Source: a virus. From it: a stretch of 20,110 nucleotides of DNA. Both the position numbers and the translations under genes were made by a program. The notes beneath the pieces are model-generated. The model made no database searches, was not told the DNA's origin, and worked only from the letters and a program-made list of their open reading frames with translations. Positions 12,273 through 20,110 of the stretch are shown here, piece by piece; within the stretch, counting starts at the first letter, position 1; the number at the start of each line of letters is the position of its first letter. The stretch covers positions 1 to 20,110 of IMG/VR virus record IMGVR_UViG_3300032293_000302; one strand, written 5' to 3'.

Positions 12273-12302
12273 AAAAAAGCGGGGGGAAGTTTCCCTCCCC
12301 CC
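12273..12302 (-). terminator. Rho-independent terminator after the major capsid gene
   Basis: On the minus strand GGGGGGAG (12302-12295) pairs with TTCCCCCC (12288-12281, one G-T pair) around a 6-nt loop GGAAAC, followed by GC and six T (12278-12273). It begins 6 nt past the capsid stop codon. Confidence 0.75.
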
Positions 12303-12308
12303 TTACAC

Positions 12309-13235
12309 TTAGGCCAACTTCCAGTCAACGATGAGGTCAGGGTAAGCAACCTGGACACCAACTTTGAAGGCTGCTTGGAAGCGGACTTCATCGTTGTCCT
12401 GCGAGTACCACAGGGAGAAGTTTTCTTCGTCAGAAAGCAAATCCGTCGCATAGACAAAATTGCCTAAGTAACTGCAAACCAAGCGGTTGTAACCAAGCAA
12501 GCCTGGGACCGCAACCACACGGACATTGGTACCAGGGTAGATGATGTCACCATCGGCCAGCCCTTGCAGGTCAACTTGGTTGTACATGACGCTGGCGTTG
12601 GTGGTGGACTTGAACGCTCCAATCAAGGTGCGGAAAGTGTCCCAACCGCAGAAGATAACCAAGTCGTTGCGGGTCAAGATGGCCTGCGGAATGCGGTTGT
12701 AAATGTTATCAAAAATGCTGATAGCATTGCTTGTGGTGATACCAACGGAGGCAGACACGGCAGCGGTGTTACCCGATACGGTTGAACCCGATGCAGCGTT
12801 CAAGATTGTCAGCAAGCCAGTCACCAGGGTAGAACCCGACCAGATAGCGTTCTCCAACGCTTCAGCGATGCGAAGGGCTTTCTGCTCGGCGAATGCTTGC
12901 TCGAATGGAACACCGTCATAAGTTGAACCAGCGGTCAACTGCGACTGCATCCAATACTGTTCCAGCGAACGAGGGCAAAGAGCCTCTTGAACTTTCATGG
13001 GCGCAACGGTGACATTCCTTTGCGAGAAGGTCGTGGTTCCTGCTGCGGTCCATCCGCAGGAAGTACCCGCAGCAAGAGCAGCATCCGTGTCCATCAAGTT
13101 GAGGGCAGCGGCTGATTTTACACCAACCTGCTTTGTGAACAAGGCGGCGGTGCGGGCCGAGAATACGGCCTTAGTGATGAGCGGCAACCTTTGCTGCTCG
13201 GTGTAAGCGGTTAGAGTTCCAAGAGAAAATGACAT
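12309..13235 (-). CDS. Probable major capsid protein
   Basis: This is a 308-residue protein. It begins MSFSLGTLTAYTEQQRLPLI and has a helical N-arm with TAALFTKQVGVKSAAALNLM. A central block (VAPMKVQEALCPRSLEQYWM, 76-95; LRIAEALENAIWSGS) matches the spine-helix region of Bacteroidota-phage capsid proteins. The C-terminal half (LVIFCGWDTFRTLIGAF; VRVVAVPGLLGYNRLVCSYL; VGVQVAYPDLIVDW) has an A-domain pattern seen in HK97-fold capsid proteins. It is preceded by protease and scaffold genes in the usual order and followed by a strong terminator. The upstream leader TTAACCCCCAAAC resembles the C-rich leaders of the early module. Confidence 0.75.
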   Translation of the reverse strand: MSFSLGTLTAYTEQQRLPLITKAVFSARTAALFTKQVGVKSAAALNLMDTDAALAAGTSCGWTAAGTTTFSQRNVTVAPMKVQEALCPRSLEQYWMQSQLTAGSTYDGVPFEQAFAEQKALRIAEALENAIWSGSTLVTGLLTILNAASGSTVSGNTAAVSASVGITTSNAISIFDNIYNRIPQAILTRNDLVIFCGWDTFRTLIGAFKSTTNASVMYNQVDLQGLADGDIIYPGTNVRVVAVPGLLGYNRLVCSYLGNFVYATDLLSDEENFSLWYSQDNDEVRFQAAFKVGVQVAYPDLIVDWKLA

Positions 13236-13260
13236 GGCTTTTTTGTTTGGGGGTTAAAGT

Positions 13261-13893
13261 TTATTTGGAGTTTTTGAGAGTTTGGATTGCTTGGGCGAGG
13301 TTGTTGAAGTTCTGCTGGGCAGATGCCTTCCGTTGCTCCACGATAGCGGAGGCGGTTGGCTTGGGGGCTTCGGAAGGGAGTTCGGCGACCTTCTCAACGA
13401 TGTCGGTCATGGTTTCCATCTGCGATGCAAATGCGGCCATCTTGTCCTTCATTTTTCCCATTTCCGTGTAGGCGGCTTTGAGTTCCTCCATGATGCTGAC
13501 GAGGTGCTTCTTGACGATTTCTTCAACCATCAATGGGTCCACCATCGGATAGCCTTCGGCGATTTCACTCACCACTTCACCCGCAACTTCGGGCGTGATT
13601 TCAGCGGCAACGGCGACTTCTTCGGCAGGTGCTGGGGCTTCGGCTACAACCACTTCGGTGATTTTGCCACCTTCGGTTTTGATGACACCAACGCCTTCCA
13701 CTTGATGCTCACCATCGGGAGCGGGCAGGGTTTCGTCTTCGGTGATGACATACACGGCGGTACCTGCAACGAGGTCGCCGTCCACTCGGACAACAGTACC
13801 ATCCACCAACTTGTAGTCGGCAAAGGCTTGCTTTTGGGTTGTGAACTTGCGGAGTTCAGTCCGCAAAGTGTCAATGGCTGCTTTTAGGTTCAT
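13261..13893 (-). CDS. Scaffold-like head assembly protein
   Basis: This is a 210-residue protein. Residues 1-19 form an N-terminal helix (MNLKAAIDTLRTELRKFTTQ). Residues 23-83 are a small strand-rich domain (FADYKLVDGTVVRVDGDLVA). Residues 84-112 are an acidic Ala/Pro/Glu linker. Residues 118-165 form a helical, Met- and Lys-rich coiled coil (EEIVKKHLVSIMEELKAAYT), and a helical C-terminus follows (QNFNNLAQAIQTLKNSK). This is the architecture of phage scaffolding proteins, placed between protease and capsid genes. The small strand-rich domain is common in Bacteroidota phage scaffolds. The starts and stops are 3-4 nt from the neighbours. Confidence 0.65.
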   Translation of the reverse strand: MNLKAAIDTLRTELRKFTTQKQAFADYKLVDGTVVRVDGDLVAGTAVYVITEDETLPAPDGEHQVEGVGVIKTEGGKITEVVVAEAPAPAEEVAVAAEITPEVAGEVVSEIAEGYPMVDPLMVEEIVKKHLVSIMEELKAAYTEMGKMKDKMAAFASQMETMTDIVEKVAELPSEAPKPTASAIVEQRKASAQQNFNNLAQAIQTLKNSK

Positions 13894-13896
13894 AGA

Positions 13897-14490
13897 TTAA
13901 AGGGATTTGTAGGTTGGGTTGATATGTTGCAAAAAGTTGGTCAAATCGTCTGCGAGGCCAGCTAGTGCGACCTCCAGTTCAGTCCCCGTGTTCTTCATGC
14001 CGAATAGTCCCTCCACGGAGAAACCCTTGAAGGCGTGGCGGTTCTCCCACACCTCGTCGTTCTCTACTTTGAACGACCCGAACCAAGAGCCATCGGGGGT
14101 GTCCTCGTAGCCTTTGGGGGCAAGGATGCCCCGCTCGGTGTCGGTGATGTAACTCTCAAACATGAAAACCCCGTCAAGTTCGGCATTGTGGTAAGCGTTC
14201 ACATTGTGCTGGTTCCCTTGCTTGAAATACTTCTGCACGATCTTCCTGATCGTGGCCTTGTCAAATACCACATAGTACTCCCCGTATGTGTCGTCTTTCC
14301 GATAGATGGGCGTGTCTGCCAGCATGAGCGGTCCCGTCAGCACTCGGCGTTCTCCCGTTTCGGCGAATCGTTGCGGGGTCTTGGCGAAGGCTTGGAAGGG
14401 TTTCTCAATAGCAGGCATATCAACGAGGGCCACGAATTGCACGCCTTCGTCCACCTCGTCCACGGTCATTCGGTACACGGGAAGTTCCAT
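13897..14490 (-). CDS. Prohead maturation protease (XkdF-like)
   Basis: This is a 197-residue protein. MELPVYRMTVDEVDEGVQFV is followed by VDMPAIEKPF (23-32), the typical opening of XkdF-like phage serine proteases. GPLMLADTPIYR (53-64) follows, then NQHNVNAYHNAELDGVFMFE (93-112), where H101 (or H95) is a likely catalytic His. The next segments are SWFGSFKVENDEVWE (135-149) and KGFSVEGLFG (155-164), where S158 is the likely nucleophile. These proteases cleave scaffold and capsid during head maturation. The downstream scaffold and capsid genes are its expected substrates. The start at 14490 lies 17 nt beyond the tape-measure stop. Confidence 0.75.
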   Translation of the reverse strand: MELPVYRMTVDEVDEGVQFVALVDMPAIEKPFQAFAKTPQRFAETGERRVLTGPLMLADTPIYRKDDTYGEYYVVFDKATIRKIVQKYFKQGNQHNVNAYHNAELDGVFMFESYITDTERGILAPKGYEDTPDGSWFGSFKVENDEVWENRHAFKGFSVEGLFGMKNTGTELEVALAGLADDLTNFLQHINPTYKSL

Positions 14491-14507
14491 GGTGGTAGAT
14501 GTATGGG

Positions 14508-16031
14508 TTAGCCCAATGTTGCAAATTCGGACAAGCGGCGCACCCTGTTGGTCGTCTGCTGGATGTCACGCTCCACGACATAGGCTCGCATGGGTTGGGA
14601 GCCTTGACCTTGGCCCGATGACAGGTCGCCCGTTCCGAGGTTGGTCGTTTGGGGGCTTGCAAAAATTGCAGGCGGGGTCATGCTTGCACCCGATGCTCCA
14701 CCCATAACATTGCTATTTGGTGCGCTTCCTCCACCGCCTTGGAATTGGGTCGCTTTAATCTTGGCCACATTTGCAAGACCAGCGGCAAGGGCAAGACCTG
14801 CCTCCACGAATCGCTGACCTGGGAAGACGGTTTCCGTTGGCTTGATAGCCAAGGCCGAGTTGACGGCAAGGTAAGTGCTGACAATGGCTTGGGCGATGCT
14901 TGCGGCCTTCGCTACATTGAAGGCCCGCCGTTGGGCTTCCTCGCTCTTGCCTGCACTTGCTTGGATGATGTCCCCGATGACGGCGAAGGATTGCCCGACA
15001 TATTTCTCACGGAGGGATGCGAGGTCCGCTTCCCGTTGTGCTTGCCCCGCTGCTGACTTCGCTTCGGCATCGTTCCGCATCCGAATATTTCGCAAGTACG
15101 CATCCCGATTGCGGAGCATTTGGTCCTCTTGGAGTTGGTCCTGCTTCATGATGCGGTCCAGTTCCATCTCGTAGAGCGTAAGGTTCAAGTCCTCCACAAA
15201 CTTGATAATGGCGTTGTTTTCTGCTTGCAGGTTCAGTAGGCGTTGCTTGGTGGCCGCTTCCTCATCCTTGCGGCGTTGCTCCTGTTGGGCTTTGCGTTTG
15301 TTGTCAGCGGCAATGAGGCTATCGGTGTGCTTGTCGTATGCTTGGCGGTACTGCTCCAACTGCGCTTCCTCCCGTTGCAGGGCCATGGCCTGCTCCGCTG
15401 CCCGTTGCTTCGGGTCGGGTAGGTTGAGGTATCGTCGGACCGCTGCGGTTAGGTCGTCCCACTTGGCTATCAATAGCCCGATCGCCGCAACTGCTGCACC
15501 GATACCCGTGGCAAGGAGTGCGATGCGGAACGCTTTCATCGCTCCCGTGCTGGTTCCAACGGCTACGGCGTACAATGCCTGCGCCGCTGCTTGGCCTTGG
15601 GTTATCAAGATTGAATCCTTGTTCAGCAGGTTGGCCACCTGCTGCACCCCGTTGGCGAGGGCCATGGCTGCTTGGACCTTGACCAAGGACTTTTGCAGTT
15701 CTTCTTCCTCCGCTCCAAACAAGGCCGCCGCACCCTGTGCAATTTGGAATCCCGCAGTAATACCTTGAATGGCCCCGACGAAGGTGTCAATGGTTCGGGT
15801 GTCCGAGGCGAGGTTCTTGATTCGCTGCTGCGTGTCCCCGATTTGGTCTTTGAGCCGTCCCGCTTCTTTCTCCATTTCACGGAACGCTTTGGTCCCGTCT
15901 TGGCCAGCGAGGGCCATGTCCGCAAGGGTCTTCTGCAGTTCCCGCAAGCGGGTCTTTGCGCTGGTCGTTCCAGCGGCGGTCGAATCTTTTAGCCCTACTT
16001 CGAGGACTATTTCTTTGGTTACATCTGCCAT
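14508..16031 (-). CDS. Tail tape-measure protein
   Basis: This is a 507-residue protein. Residues 1-110 form a helical N-terminus with VLEVGLKDSTAAG and coiled coil. Residues 120-190 are Ala-rich and hydrophobic, including AFRIALLATGIGAAVAAIGL (167-186). Residues 205-360 are a long charged coiled coil. A second hydrophobic, Ala-rich stretch lies near 378-404, then a Gly/Ser/Pro-rich linker, and the C-terminus (RAYVVERDIQQTTNRVRRLS) matches the closing segment of many tape-measure proteins of Bacteroidota phages. Tape measures set tail length; by the usual rule of about 0.15 nm per residue, 507 residues would give a tube of roughly 75 nm (inference). No frameshifted chaperone gene is visible beside it. 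Confidence 0.75.
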   Translation of the reverse strand: MADVTKEIVLEVGLKDSTAAGTTSAKTRLRELQKTLADMALAGQDGTKAFREMEKEAGRLKDQIGDTQQRIKNLASDTRTIDTFVGAIQGITAGFQIAQGAAALFGAEEEELQKSLVKVQAAMALANGVQQVANLLNKDSILITQGQAAAQALYAVAVGTSTGAMKAFRIALLATGIGAAVAAIGLLIAKWDDLTAAVRRYLNLPDPKQRAAEQAMALQREEAQLEQYRQAYDKHTDSLIAADNKRKAQQEQRRKDEEAATKQRLLNLQAENNAIIKFVEDLNLTLYEMELDRIMKQDQLQEDQMLRNRDAYLRNIRMRNDAEAKSAAGQAQREADLASLREKYVGQSFAVIGDIIQASAGKSEEAQRRAFNVAKAASIAQAIVSTYLAVNSALAIKPTETVFPGQRFVEAGLALAAGLANVAKIKATQFQGGGGSAPNSNVMGGASGASMTPPAIFASPQTTNLGTGDLSSGQGQGSQPMRAYVVERDIQQTTNRVRRLSEFATLG

Positions 16032-16033
16032 GG

Positions 16034-18400
16034 TTATCCTTCGGAGGGTAGTTCGGGGTTTACGGGGGGTTCATACCCTGGGTCAACAGGGTCGGGGTCA
16101 ATGGGGCCGTTGAACAGGAATTCGGGGTCGCTTGCAATCGGGGTCGTCGTGGTTGCAGCAAAGTCGGTGAGGTTGAGGATGCGTCGGAGCGTGACACGGC
16201 ACGGCTTCATCTGCCCTACGAGGTAGTCCCGAATTTCGAGCAGTCGCCAACGGATGCCGCCGTAATAGACGGGCTTTCGGAAGTCAAGTTGGTAGATGTC
16301 CACAGAGGATAGCAGCATCGTTAGTTCCAACTGCAAGGCTTCTTGGGACACCGTTTCGTTGATGTAGTTGAGCCAGTAGGTGTTGTAGAGATTATTGTTC
16401 GTGTAGGCGTACGGGTTGCCACTTGCGTTCACGGCGTTGTAATAGACCAACCTTGGCTGCCCGAAGGCGAGGTCCACGCTGGGGGCGTAGGGGTTGTCAA
16501 TGTGGGACACGAACGGCATCTTGAGGATACCCACAGATAGTGCCGTGTTCCCGCTGACCCCGTATTGGTAGGCCCATTCGGTCTGCCCTTCGATGAGGTT
16601 GTACTGCGCTAATCGATAGCCCGTTTGCAGAGGCTTGATGGTTCCGCTTGCGAGAGTTCCGTCGATGTCCCAAGTCCTGCCCACGATTTTGTCGGTGCTG
16701 AAAGATGCGGGTATAAGTGTCCCGCATAGTGTTTCAACCACCTTGTCCCCCTTGCCGTAAAAGTTGCCCGTGTTGAAGATTCGCCCGCCGTAGCCTTCCC
16801 TTGCAAGCGGGTAGGACTGCTTGTAGGTTTTGGACAGGTAGTCCCCCATGTCCTTGTACTTGAAGATGATGTTGGTATAGGCATTCGGGTCGCCATTGGT
16901 CAGCACCTGCTCTGCGTTCTCGTCGGACTTTTGCGACCAGTCCACCACGCCCGACGAGTAGAAGTCCTTCCAAGGTTCAATGTACAGGAGTTTGGGGTCC
17001 TGCGGGTCGGGCATGAACTGCAAGTTGAACATCTTCTGCAAATCTTGCAGGAGGTCGCTCTGCTTGACATCGGCAGGCAGGGCCGTCCGCATATCCAGCG
17101 TTCCGACATTACTCCAATTCTCAAGGCACTCAAACTGTATGCTGCAATTTGGTTGCTGGTCAAAACTCGCCACTTGGGAATCAACTATGAGCCTAACATT
17201 TATCCCCGCACGAATTGAAATATTTGAAAAAACCACATCTTGAAACGCATCCTTGGTAAAGATTGAGTTCCATGAGCCATCATTGTTTAATGCTGGTATG
17301 AGGGCTATATTTTGATTGTTTGTTGTATCTCTTAACGATATACCGAAAGGAAGCCTTGTCCCAGGTGCGGACCAAGTAAATTTTAATTTTACCCTAATAT
17401 TCCACCGAGTGGTCAAATTTGGCGACACGAATGTGCTTGACGATGCGACCCAATAGTTTGGCCTATCATAAAGCGGAGGCGTTGAATCGTCTTGAAAAAG
17501 CAGGAACCCCGTTACGGCAGAATAATTCGCCCCACTACCTCTTGCAAAAATATTGGACCCCGACAAGTTGACGGGCATCGTCCCCGCTGCGTATGGGATG
17601 ACCAGTTTATTGAATAGCGACGAGTTAAAGAATGTGCTCGAATAACGGAACCCCGCCTCGGCGAAGATGAGGTCCACCATCTTCTTGATATAGATGCTAG
17701 GACCGAGCCTCCACCATGGTGCTTGGAACCAGCCGCCGCCTTGGTTCAAGATGTCCGTGAACCCCGCCGCATCCACAACCCCGTAAACATACCCGCTGCT
17801 CAACGCACCCGATGCCGTCCAAGTGCCGCTGACATGGCCGCTGGTGGGCGTGTGGTTCATTCCCGTAACGCCCGCCGTGTTGACGAGCATATTCCCCTCA
17901 ATGGCTTTGAAGAGGGACACATTATCGGTGAACAACCCCACCTCGTAGGTGACGGTTCCTTTGGTTTTGCTCATGGAGAGCAGTTGCAGCACTCCGCTGA
18001 ATACCTGCACCCCATCCTCCCACATGGCGGCACGGATCCGCTTGTTGGGTTGGAATCCACCCACGAAGGATTGGATGTTGTAGGCATACGCAAAGCAGGC
18101 CCGATTCGTCGGGGTGTTCGGCAGGGTTATCGTCTTTGAGAACGACCCCCGTTGCTTGGTCACATCCTCAATATCCCCGATGGAATAGGTGACCGCAATG
18201 TCCGTCCCGCCCATCGTGTCCAGCACATAGGCAAGTTCGGGCATGGCATTCAGCCCCGCAAAGCGCAGGTACAGGCAGTCAAAGCAGGCGTCCTCCTTGG
18301 TGTCCGCTCCATCCGCATCGGCACGGGTGTTGAAGTTGTTCCACGCCGCCAAGTCGTTGATGAAACTGGTTGTCGGGTAGGCTATGAGGGTTACGCTCAT
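16034..18400 (-). CDS. Large tail protein (distal tail / baseplate hub-like)
   Basis: This is a 788-residue protein. Residues 20-47 carry the W..FN.RA.AD motif (WNNFNTRADADGAD...CL) also found twice in the 98-residue protein at 5728-6024. Residues 70-150 contain VTYSIGDIEDVTKQRGSFSK, TITLPNTPTN, FQPNKRIRAAMWEDGVQVFS and GVLQLLS. This is a pattern of Bacteroidota-phage tail-tip proteins that start with a distal-tail-type domain. The remaining 600 residues are mixed beta-rich domains with many aromatic residues and end in a Pro/Asp-rich tail. A role as tail-tip hub or tail-associated protein fits its place beside the tape-measure gene. The start overlaps the upstream stop as ATGA. Confidence 0.6.
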   Translation of the reverse strand: MSVTLIAYPTTSFINDLAAWNNFNTRADADGADTKEDACFDCLYLRFAGLNAMPELAYVLDTMGGTDIAVTYSIGDIEDVTKQRGSFSKTITLPNTPTNRACFAYAYNIQSFVGGFQPNKRIRAAMWEDGVQVFSGVLQLLSMSKTKGTVTYEVGLFTDNVSLFKAIEGNMLVNTAGVTGMNHTPTSGHVSGTWTASGALSSGYVYGVVDAAGFTDILNQGGGWFQAPWWRLGPSIYIKKMVDLIFAEAGFRYSSTFFNSSLFNKLVIPYAAGTMPVNLSGSNIFARGSGANYSAVTGFLLFQDDSTPPLYDRPNYWVASSSTFVSPNLTTRWNIRVKLKFTWSAPGTRLPFGISLRDTTNNQNIALIPALNNDGSWNSIFTKDAFQDVVFSNISIRAGINVRLIVDSQVASFDQQPNCSIQFECLENWSNVGTLDMRTALPADVKQSDLLQDLQKMFNLQFMPDPQDPKLLYIEPWKDFYSSGVVDWSQKSDENAEQVLTNGDPNAYTNIIFKYKDMGDYLSKTYKQSYPLAREGYGGRIFNTGNFYGKGDKVVETLCGTLIPASFSTDKIVGRTWDIDGTLASGTIKPLQTGYRLAQYNLIEGQTEWAYQYGVSGNTALSVGILKMPFVSHIDNPYAPSVDLAFGQPRLVYYNAVNASGNPYAYTNNNLYNTYWLNYINETVSQEALQLELTMLLSSVDIYQLDFRKPVYYGGIRWRLLEIRDYLVGQMKPCRVTLRRILNLTDFAATTTTPIASDPEFLFNGPIDPDPVDPGYEPPVNPELPSEG

Positions 18401-19572
18401 AGGATTGAATTGTCGTAGGCTACGGCCACCTCGATTTGCAACTGCGTGAGGCGGTCATTTCGTCTGGTTACAAATTGATACTGGTTGGCATTGACCACCG
18501 CTTCCACAAGGGTTCCACCGAGTTCGAGCCATACATACCCGCTGCGGACCATCTCAATCAGCCACTCGGATTCGGCATCGGTTAGCCAGTCGCTATTCAA
18601 AGCATACACGAAGTCAAACGACCCCGCCCAAACCTTGTTGTAGGTGGTCGTGGCATACACATCGGAGTTGTACCCAAAGACCTCCCGCTGGATGTTGGCC
18701 CGCTTGCGGTTCTTCATCGTGAAGGTGTACGAATCAATCCCGCCGTACTTATTGACGAAGTGGACGGGGATGGAATCAAACCGCTCGCAGGGGCCGAAGG
18801 TGAAGGTGGTTATATTTAGACCCCCAATGGAATTGCTAAAAAACTGCACGGTGTAGGAATCTCCTTCCACCGCTCCGCTCAATGCAGAAATAGTTCCCGA
18901 CAAGTTCGCAGGACCGCAGGCAAAGCGTTGGATGTTGTAGTCGGTCGTTCCCGAAAGGCTGGGGCTGACTGCAAAGTCGTAATCGACGGACTTGTAGTTC
19001 ACCCGTGCCGAAACGAGCCAAGTGTCGTCGGGCGATGCGGTTGTGTACTTGGTGGCGTTGATAGCAAGGAAATTGCGTCCCCCATGGTACACGGTAAATG
19101 CTCGTTGGGTTGTCAGCGGTCGAGAAATTTGAAAACTGCTCCCGATGCGGAAGTACGGACTTAGGCTCCAGTCAGCAAGTTCCAACTGCTCCAAGTTCCC
19201 CGCAAAGGCCATCACCCCGCTGACCGTTGTGGTCGCTCCTGTCACGGCGGGGGTGTTCCCGTACTCCTGCGTGAAGTCCAACCGATACCCCGAATAAAAC
19301 CCCGAATGTTCCACGAATCCCGTCTGCGTCAGCGATGGGGCGGTCGGGGCTACCAATGTTTCAACCACCTTCTGCACATCAAAGAACCCGAAGTTGGTGG
19401 TCGGCAGTTTGTCGCATTTCAGCCGTGCCAGCGTCGTGCCTGCGGGGTTCTTCACATCGCAGACATAGCGATAGTTCGGTTGGGCAATCAGCGAGCCGCT
19501 GACTTTGTAGAGCATCTTGTTGTAAACGGGCGTGGCCGCAAGGGGCGACCCTGATAATACGGATATGGACAT
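18397..19572 (-). CDS. Tail-tip / baseplate-type structural protein
   Basis: This is a 391-residue protein, beta-rich throughout. It begins MSISVLSGSPLAATPVYNKM and continues with a strand pair (NYRYVCDVKNPAGTTLARLK) and FGFFDVQKVVETL (61-73). The second half has HFVNKYGGIDSYTFTMKNRK (272-291), a conserved block in tail proteins of Bacteroidota phages, then SDWLTDAESEWLIEMVRSG and a closing strand set (LQIEVAVAYDNS). The gene lies 3 nt from its upstream neighbour and overlaps the large tail protein gene by ATGA. A tail-tip subunit that works with the 788-residue protein is the best reading; the exact position in the tail is unknown. Confidence 0.55.
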   Translation of the reverse strand: MSISVLSGSPLAATPVYNKMLYKVSGSLIAQPNYRYVCDVKNPAGTTLARLKCDKLPTTNFGFFDVQKVVETLVAPTAPSLTQTGFVEHSGFYSGYRLDFTQEYGNTPAVTGATTTVSGVMAFAGNLEQLELADWSLSPYFRIGSSFQISRPLTTQRAFTVYHGGRNFLAINATKYTTASPDDTWLVSARVNYKSVDYDFAVSPSLSGTTDYNIQRFACGPANLSGTISALSGAVEGDSYTVQFFSNSIGGLNITTFTFGPCERFDSIPVHFVNKYGGIDSYTFTMKNRKRANIQREVFGYNSDVYATTTYNKVWAGSFDFVYALNSDWLTDAESEWLIEMVRSGYVWLELGGTLVEAVVNANQYQFVTRRNDRLTQLQIEVAVAYDNSIL

Positions 19573-19575
19573 GGG

Positions 19576-20110
19576 TTATCGGGAAGTTGAAAGGCTGACC
19601 TGCTTGCCCAAGACCTCCGAAATAGTATTGACAAGCAAATCTATTTGTTCGGGGGTGAGGGCATTGGTGAGGAACTTGGTGGCGTATAGGCCACGCCTGC
19701 GGACAAAGTAGGTGATAGACCTTGCGTCTGCGAGTTTCTGCTCTTCAACGGTCCGCATGGCTTTCTTCTCACGGGAATAGGTTGGCGTGACCAAAATCCC
19801 TTTGTCGGTAATCCAGTCCGCAATCGCTTGGGTCATCGGGCCAACTTGGTCACTCTTGCCTCCACCCTTCTTCTTGAATGAGAATGGTGAGTTTGGCGCA
19901 CGGGTTGAACTGATAGTCCCCCGCACTCCTTGGTCCACGAATTTCCAATAAGGGTTGGCAAGAAGGTTGACTGCAATCTTTTCGGCAGTCAAGGGGATAG
20001 GGTCAAAATCAAGGCTTGCGGATAGCGTCCCCTTGGCGTTCACATCCTTGCCGTCCTCCCGACCCGTGAGCAGGTTCTTTTGTGCAAGTTTGATGATATT
20101 CTTCAGCCAA
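19576..20110 (-). CDS. Neck / tail-completion-like protein (5' end outside window)
   Basis: The frame is open to the window edge (177 residues visible), so the GTG at 20043 is not a safe start. The upstream codons continue in the style of the protein: LKNIIKLAQKNLL, then GKDVNAKGTLSASLDFDPI. Next come NPYWKFVDQGVRGT, SPFSFKKKGGG, a helix containing IADWITDKGI, and FVRRRGLYATKFL. An amphipathic helix, a strand set, a K/G-rich loop and a final helix match the gp10-like tail-completion proteins that join head and tail in many phages. The start lies beyond 20110. Confidence 0.6.
   Translation of the reverse strand, partial: WLKNIIKLAQKNLLTGREDGKDVNAKGTLSASLDFDPIPLTAEKIAVNLLANPYWKFVDQGVRGTISSTRAPNSPFSFKKKGGGKSDQVGPMTQAIADWITDKGILVTPTYSREKKAMRTVEEQKLADARSITYFVRRRGLYATKFLTNALTPEQIDLLVNTISEVLGKQVSLSTSR

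Noticed and set aside
13282-13887. 201-codon plus-strand open frame opposite the scaffold gene
   Set aside because: Its translation is His/Gly/Phe-rich, typical of an antisense shadow; the minus-strand frame has a sensible scaffold architecture and tight neighbours.
15202-15768. 188-codon plus-strand frame rich in Ala/Ser/Cys/Arg opposite the tape measure
   Set aside because: Its composition is that of an antisense frame of a Gln/Ala/Arg-rich coiled coil; it has no start context or neighbours.
1-20110. tRNA genes, CRISPR array, insertion sequences or attachment sites
   Set aside because: No cloverleaf, regular spacer-repeat pattern, transposase or integrase motif was seen on either strand by reading; a tRNA scan was not possible.

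Overview
The window is an internal piece of a tailed double-stranded DNA phage (Caudoviricetes) that probably infects a member of the Bacteroidota. Three lines support this. The structural proteins resemble the divergent portal, connector, capsid, tail-tube and tail-tip families known from Bacteroidota phages. The best promoter candidates match the Bacteroidota -7 box TAnnTTTG. Most genes lack an upstream Shine-Dalgarno sequence. Gene density is very high, with many 4-nt ATGA stop/start overlaps, and almost everything is on the minus strand. No terminase, integrase, polymerase, tRNA or CRISPR array is visible, so both window ends lie inside the phage genome. The host assignment is inference.

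Layout in order of minus-strand transcription, from high to low coordinates: a neck/tail-completion-like protein cut by the window end (20110-19576); two tail-tip or baseplate-like proteins (19572-16034); a short tape-measure protein (16031-14508); an XkdF-like prohead protease, a scaffold-like protein and the probable major capsid protein (14490-12309); a hairpin/T-tract terminator; a probable tail-tube protein (12243-11716); a second terminator followed at once by a candidate promoter and a GT-B glycosyltransferase (11624-10548); two beta-rich virion accessory proteins (10516-9567); a 706-residue portal fusion (9570-7450); a head-tail connector and a tail-terminator-like neck protein (7453-6332); two small structural-type proteins; a tail fibre (5726-4515); a small unknown protein; a holin (4240-4016); a one-TM coiled-coil protein (4019-3744); and a calcineurin-like phosphoesterase (3747-2863). 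Two adjacent hairpins (2816-2859) close this unit.

A short plus-strand unit (2135-2808) runs into the end of the late operon. It encodes an unknown 83-residue protein and a T7-lysozyme-type amidase, the endolysin. It starts from a 169-bp divergent control region (1966-2134) with TAnnTTTG boxes pointing both ways. The leftward unit (1965 to beyond position 1) encodes small proteins, including a 39-residue membrane peptide and a probable single-strand-annealing recombination protein, so it looks like an early or DNA-metabolism module.

Points that stand out: the portal carries an HTH-like segment and a MuF-like C-terminus. The glycosyltransferase sits in the head module with its own terminator and promoter, like a moron. 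The structural gene order is canonical along the map but transcribed in the opposite direction. A 28-residue W..[FY]N.RA.AD motif occurs twice in a small protein and once at the N-terminus of the large tail protein. A C-rich leader abuts several start codons in the early module. The lysis genes are split between two opposing transcription units. Family assignments rest on reading the translated sequence and on remembered family features; no database search was run.
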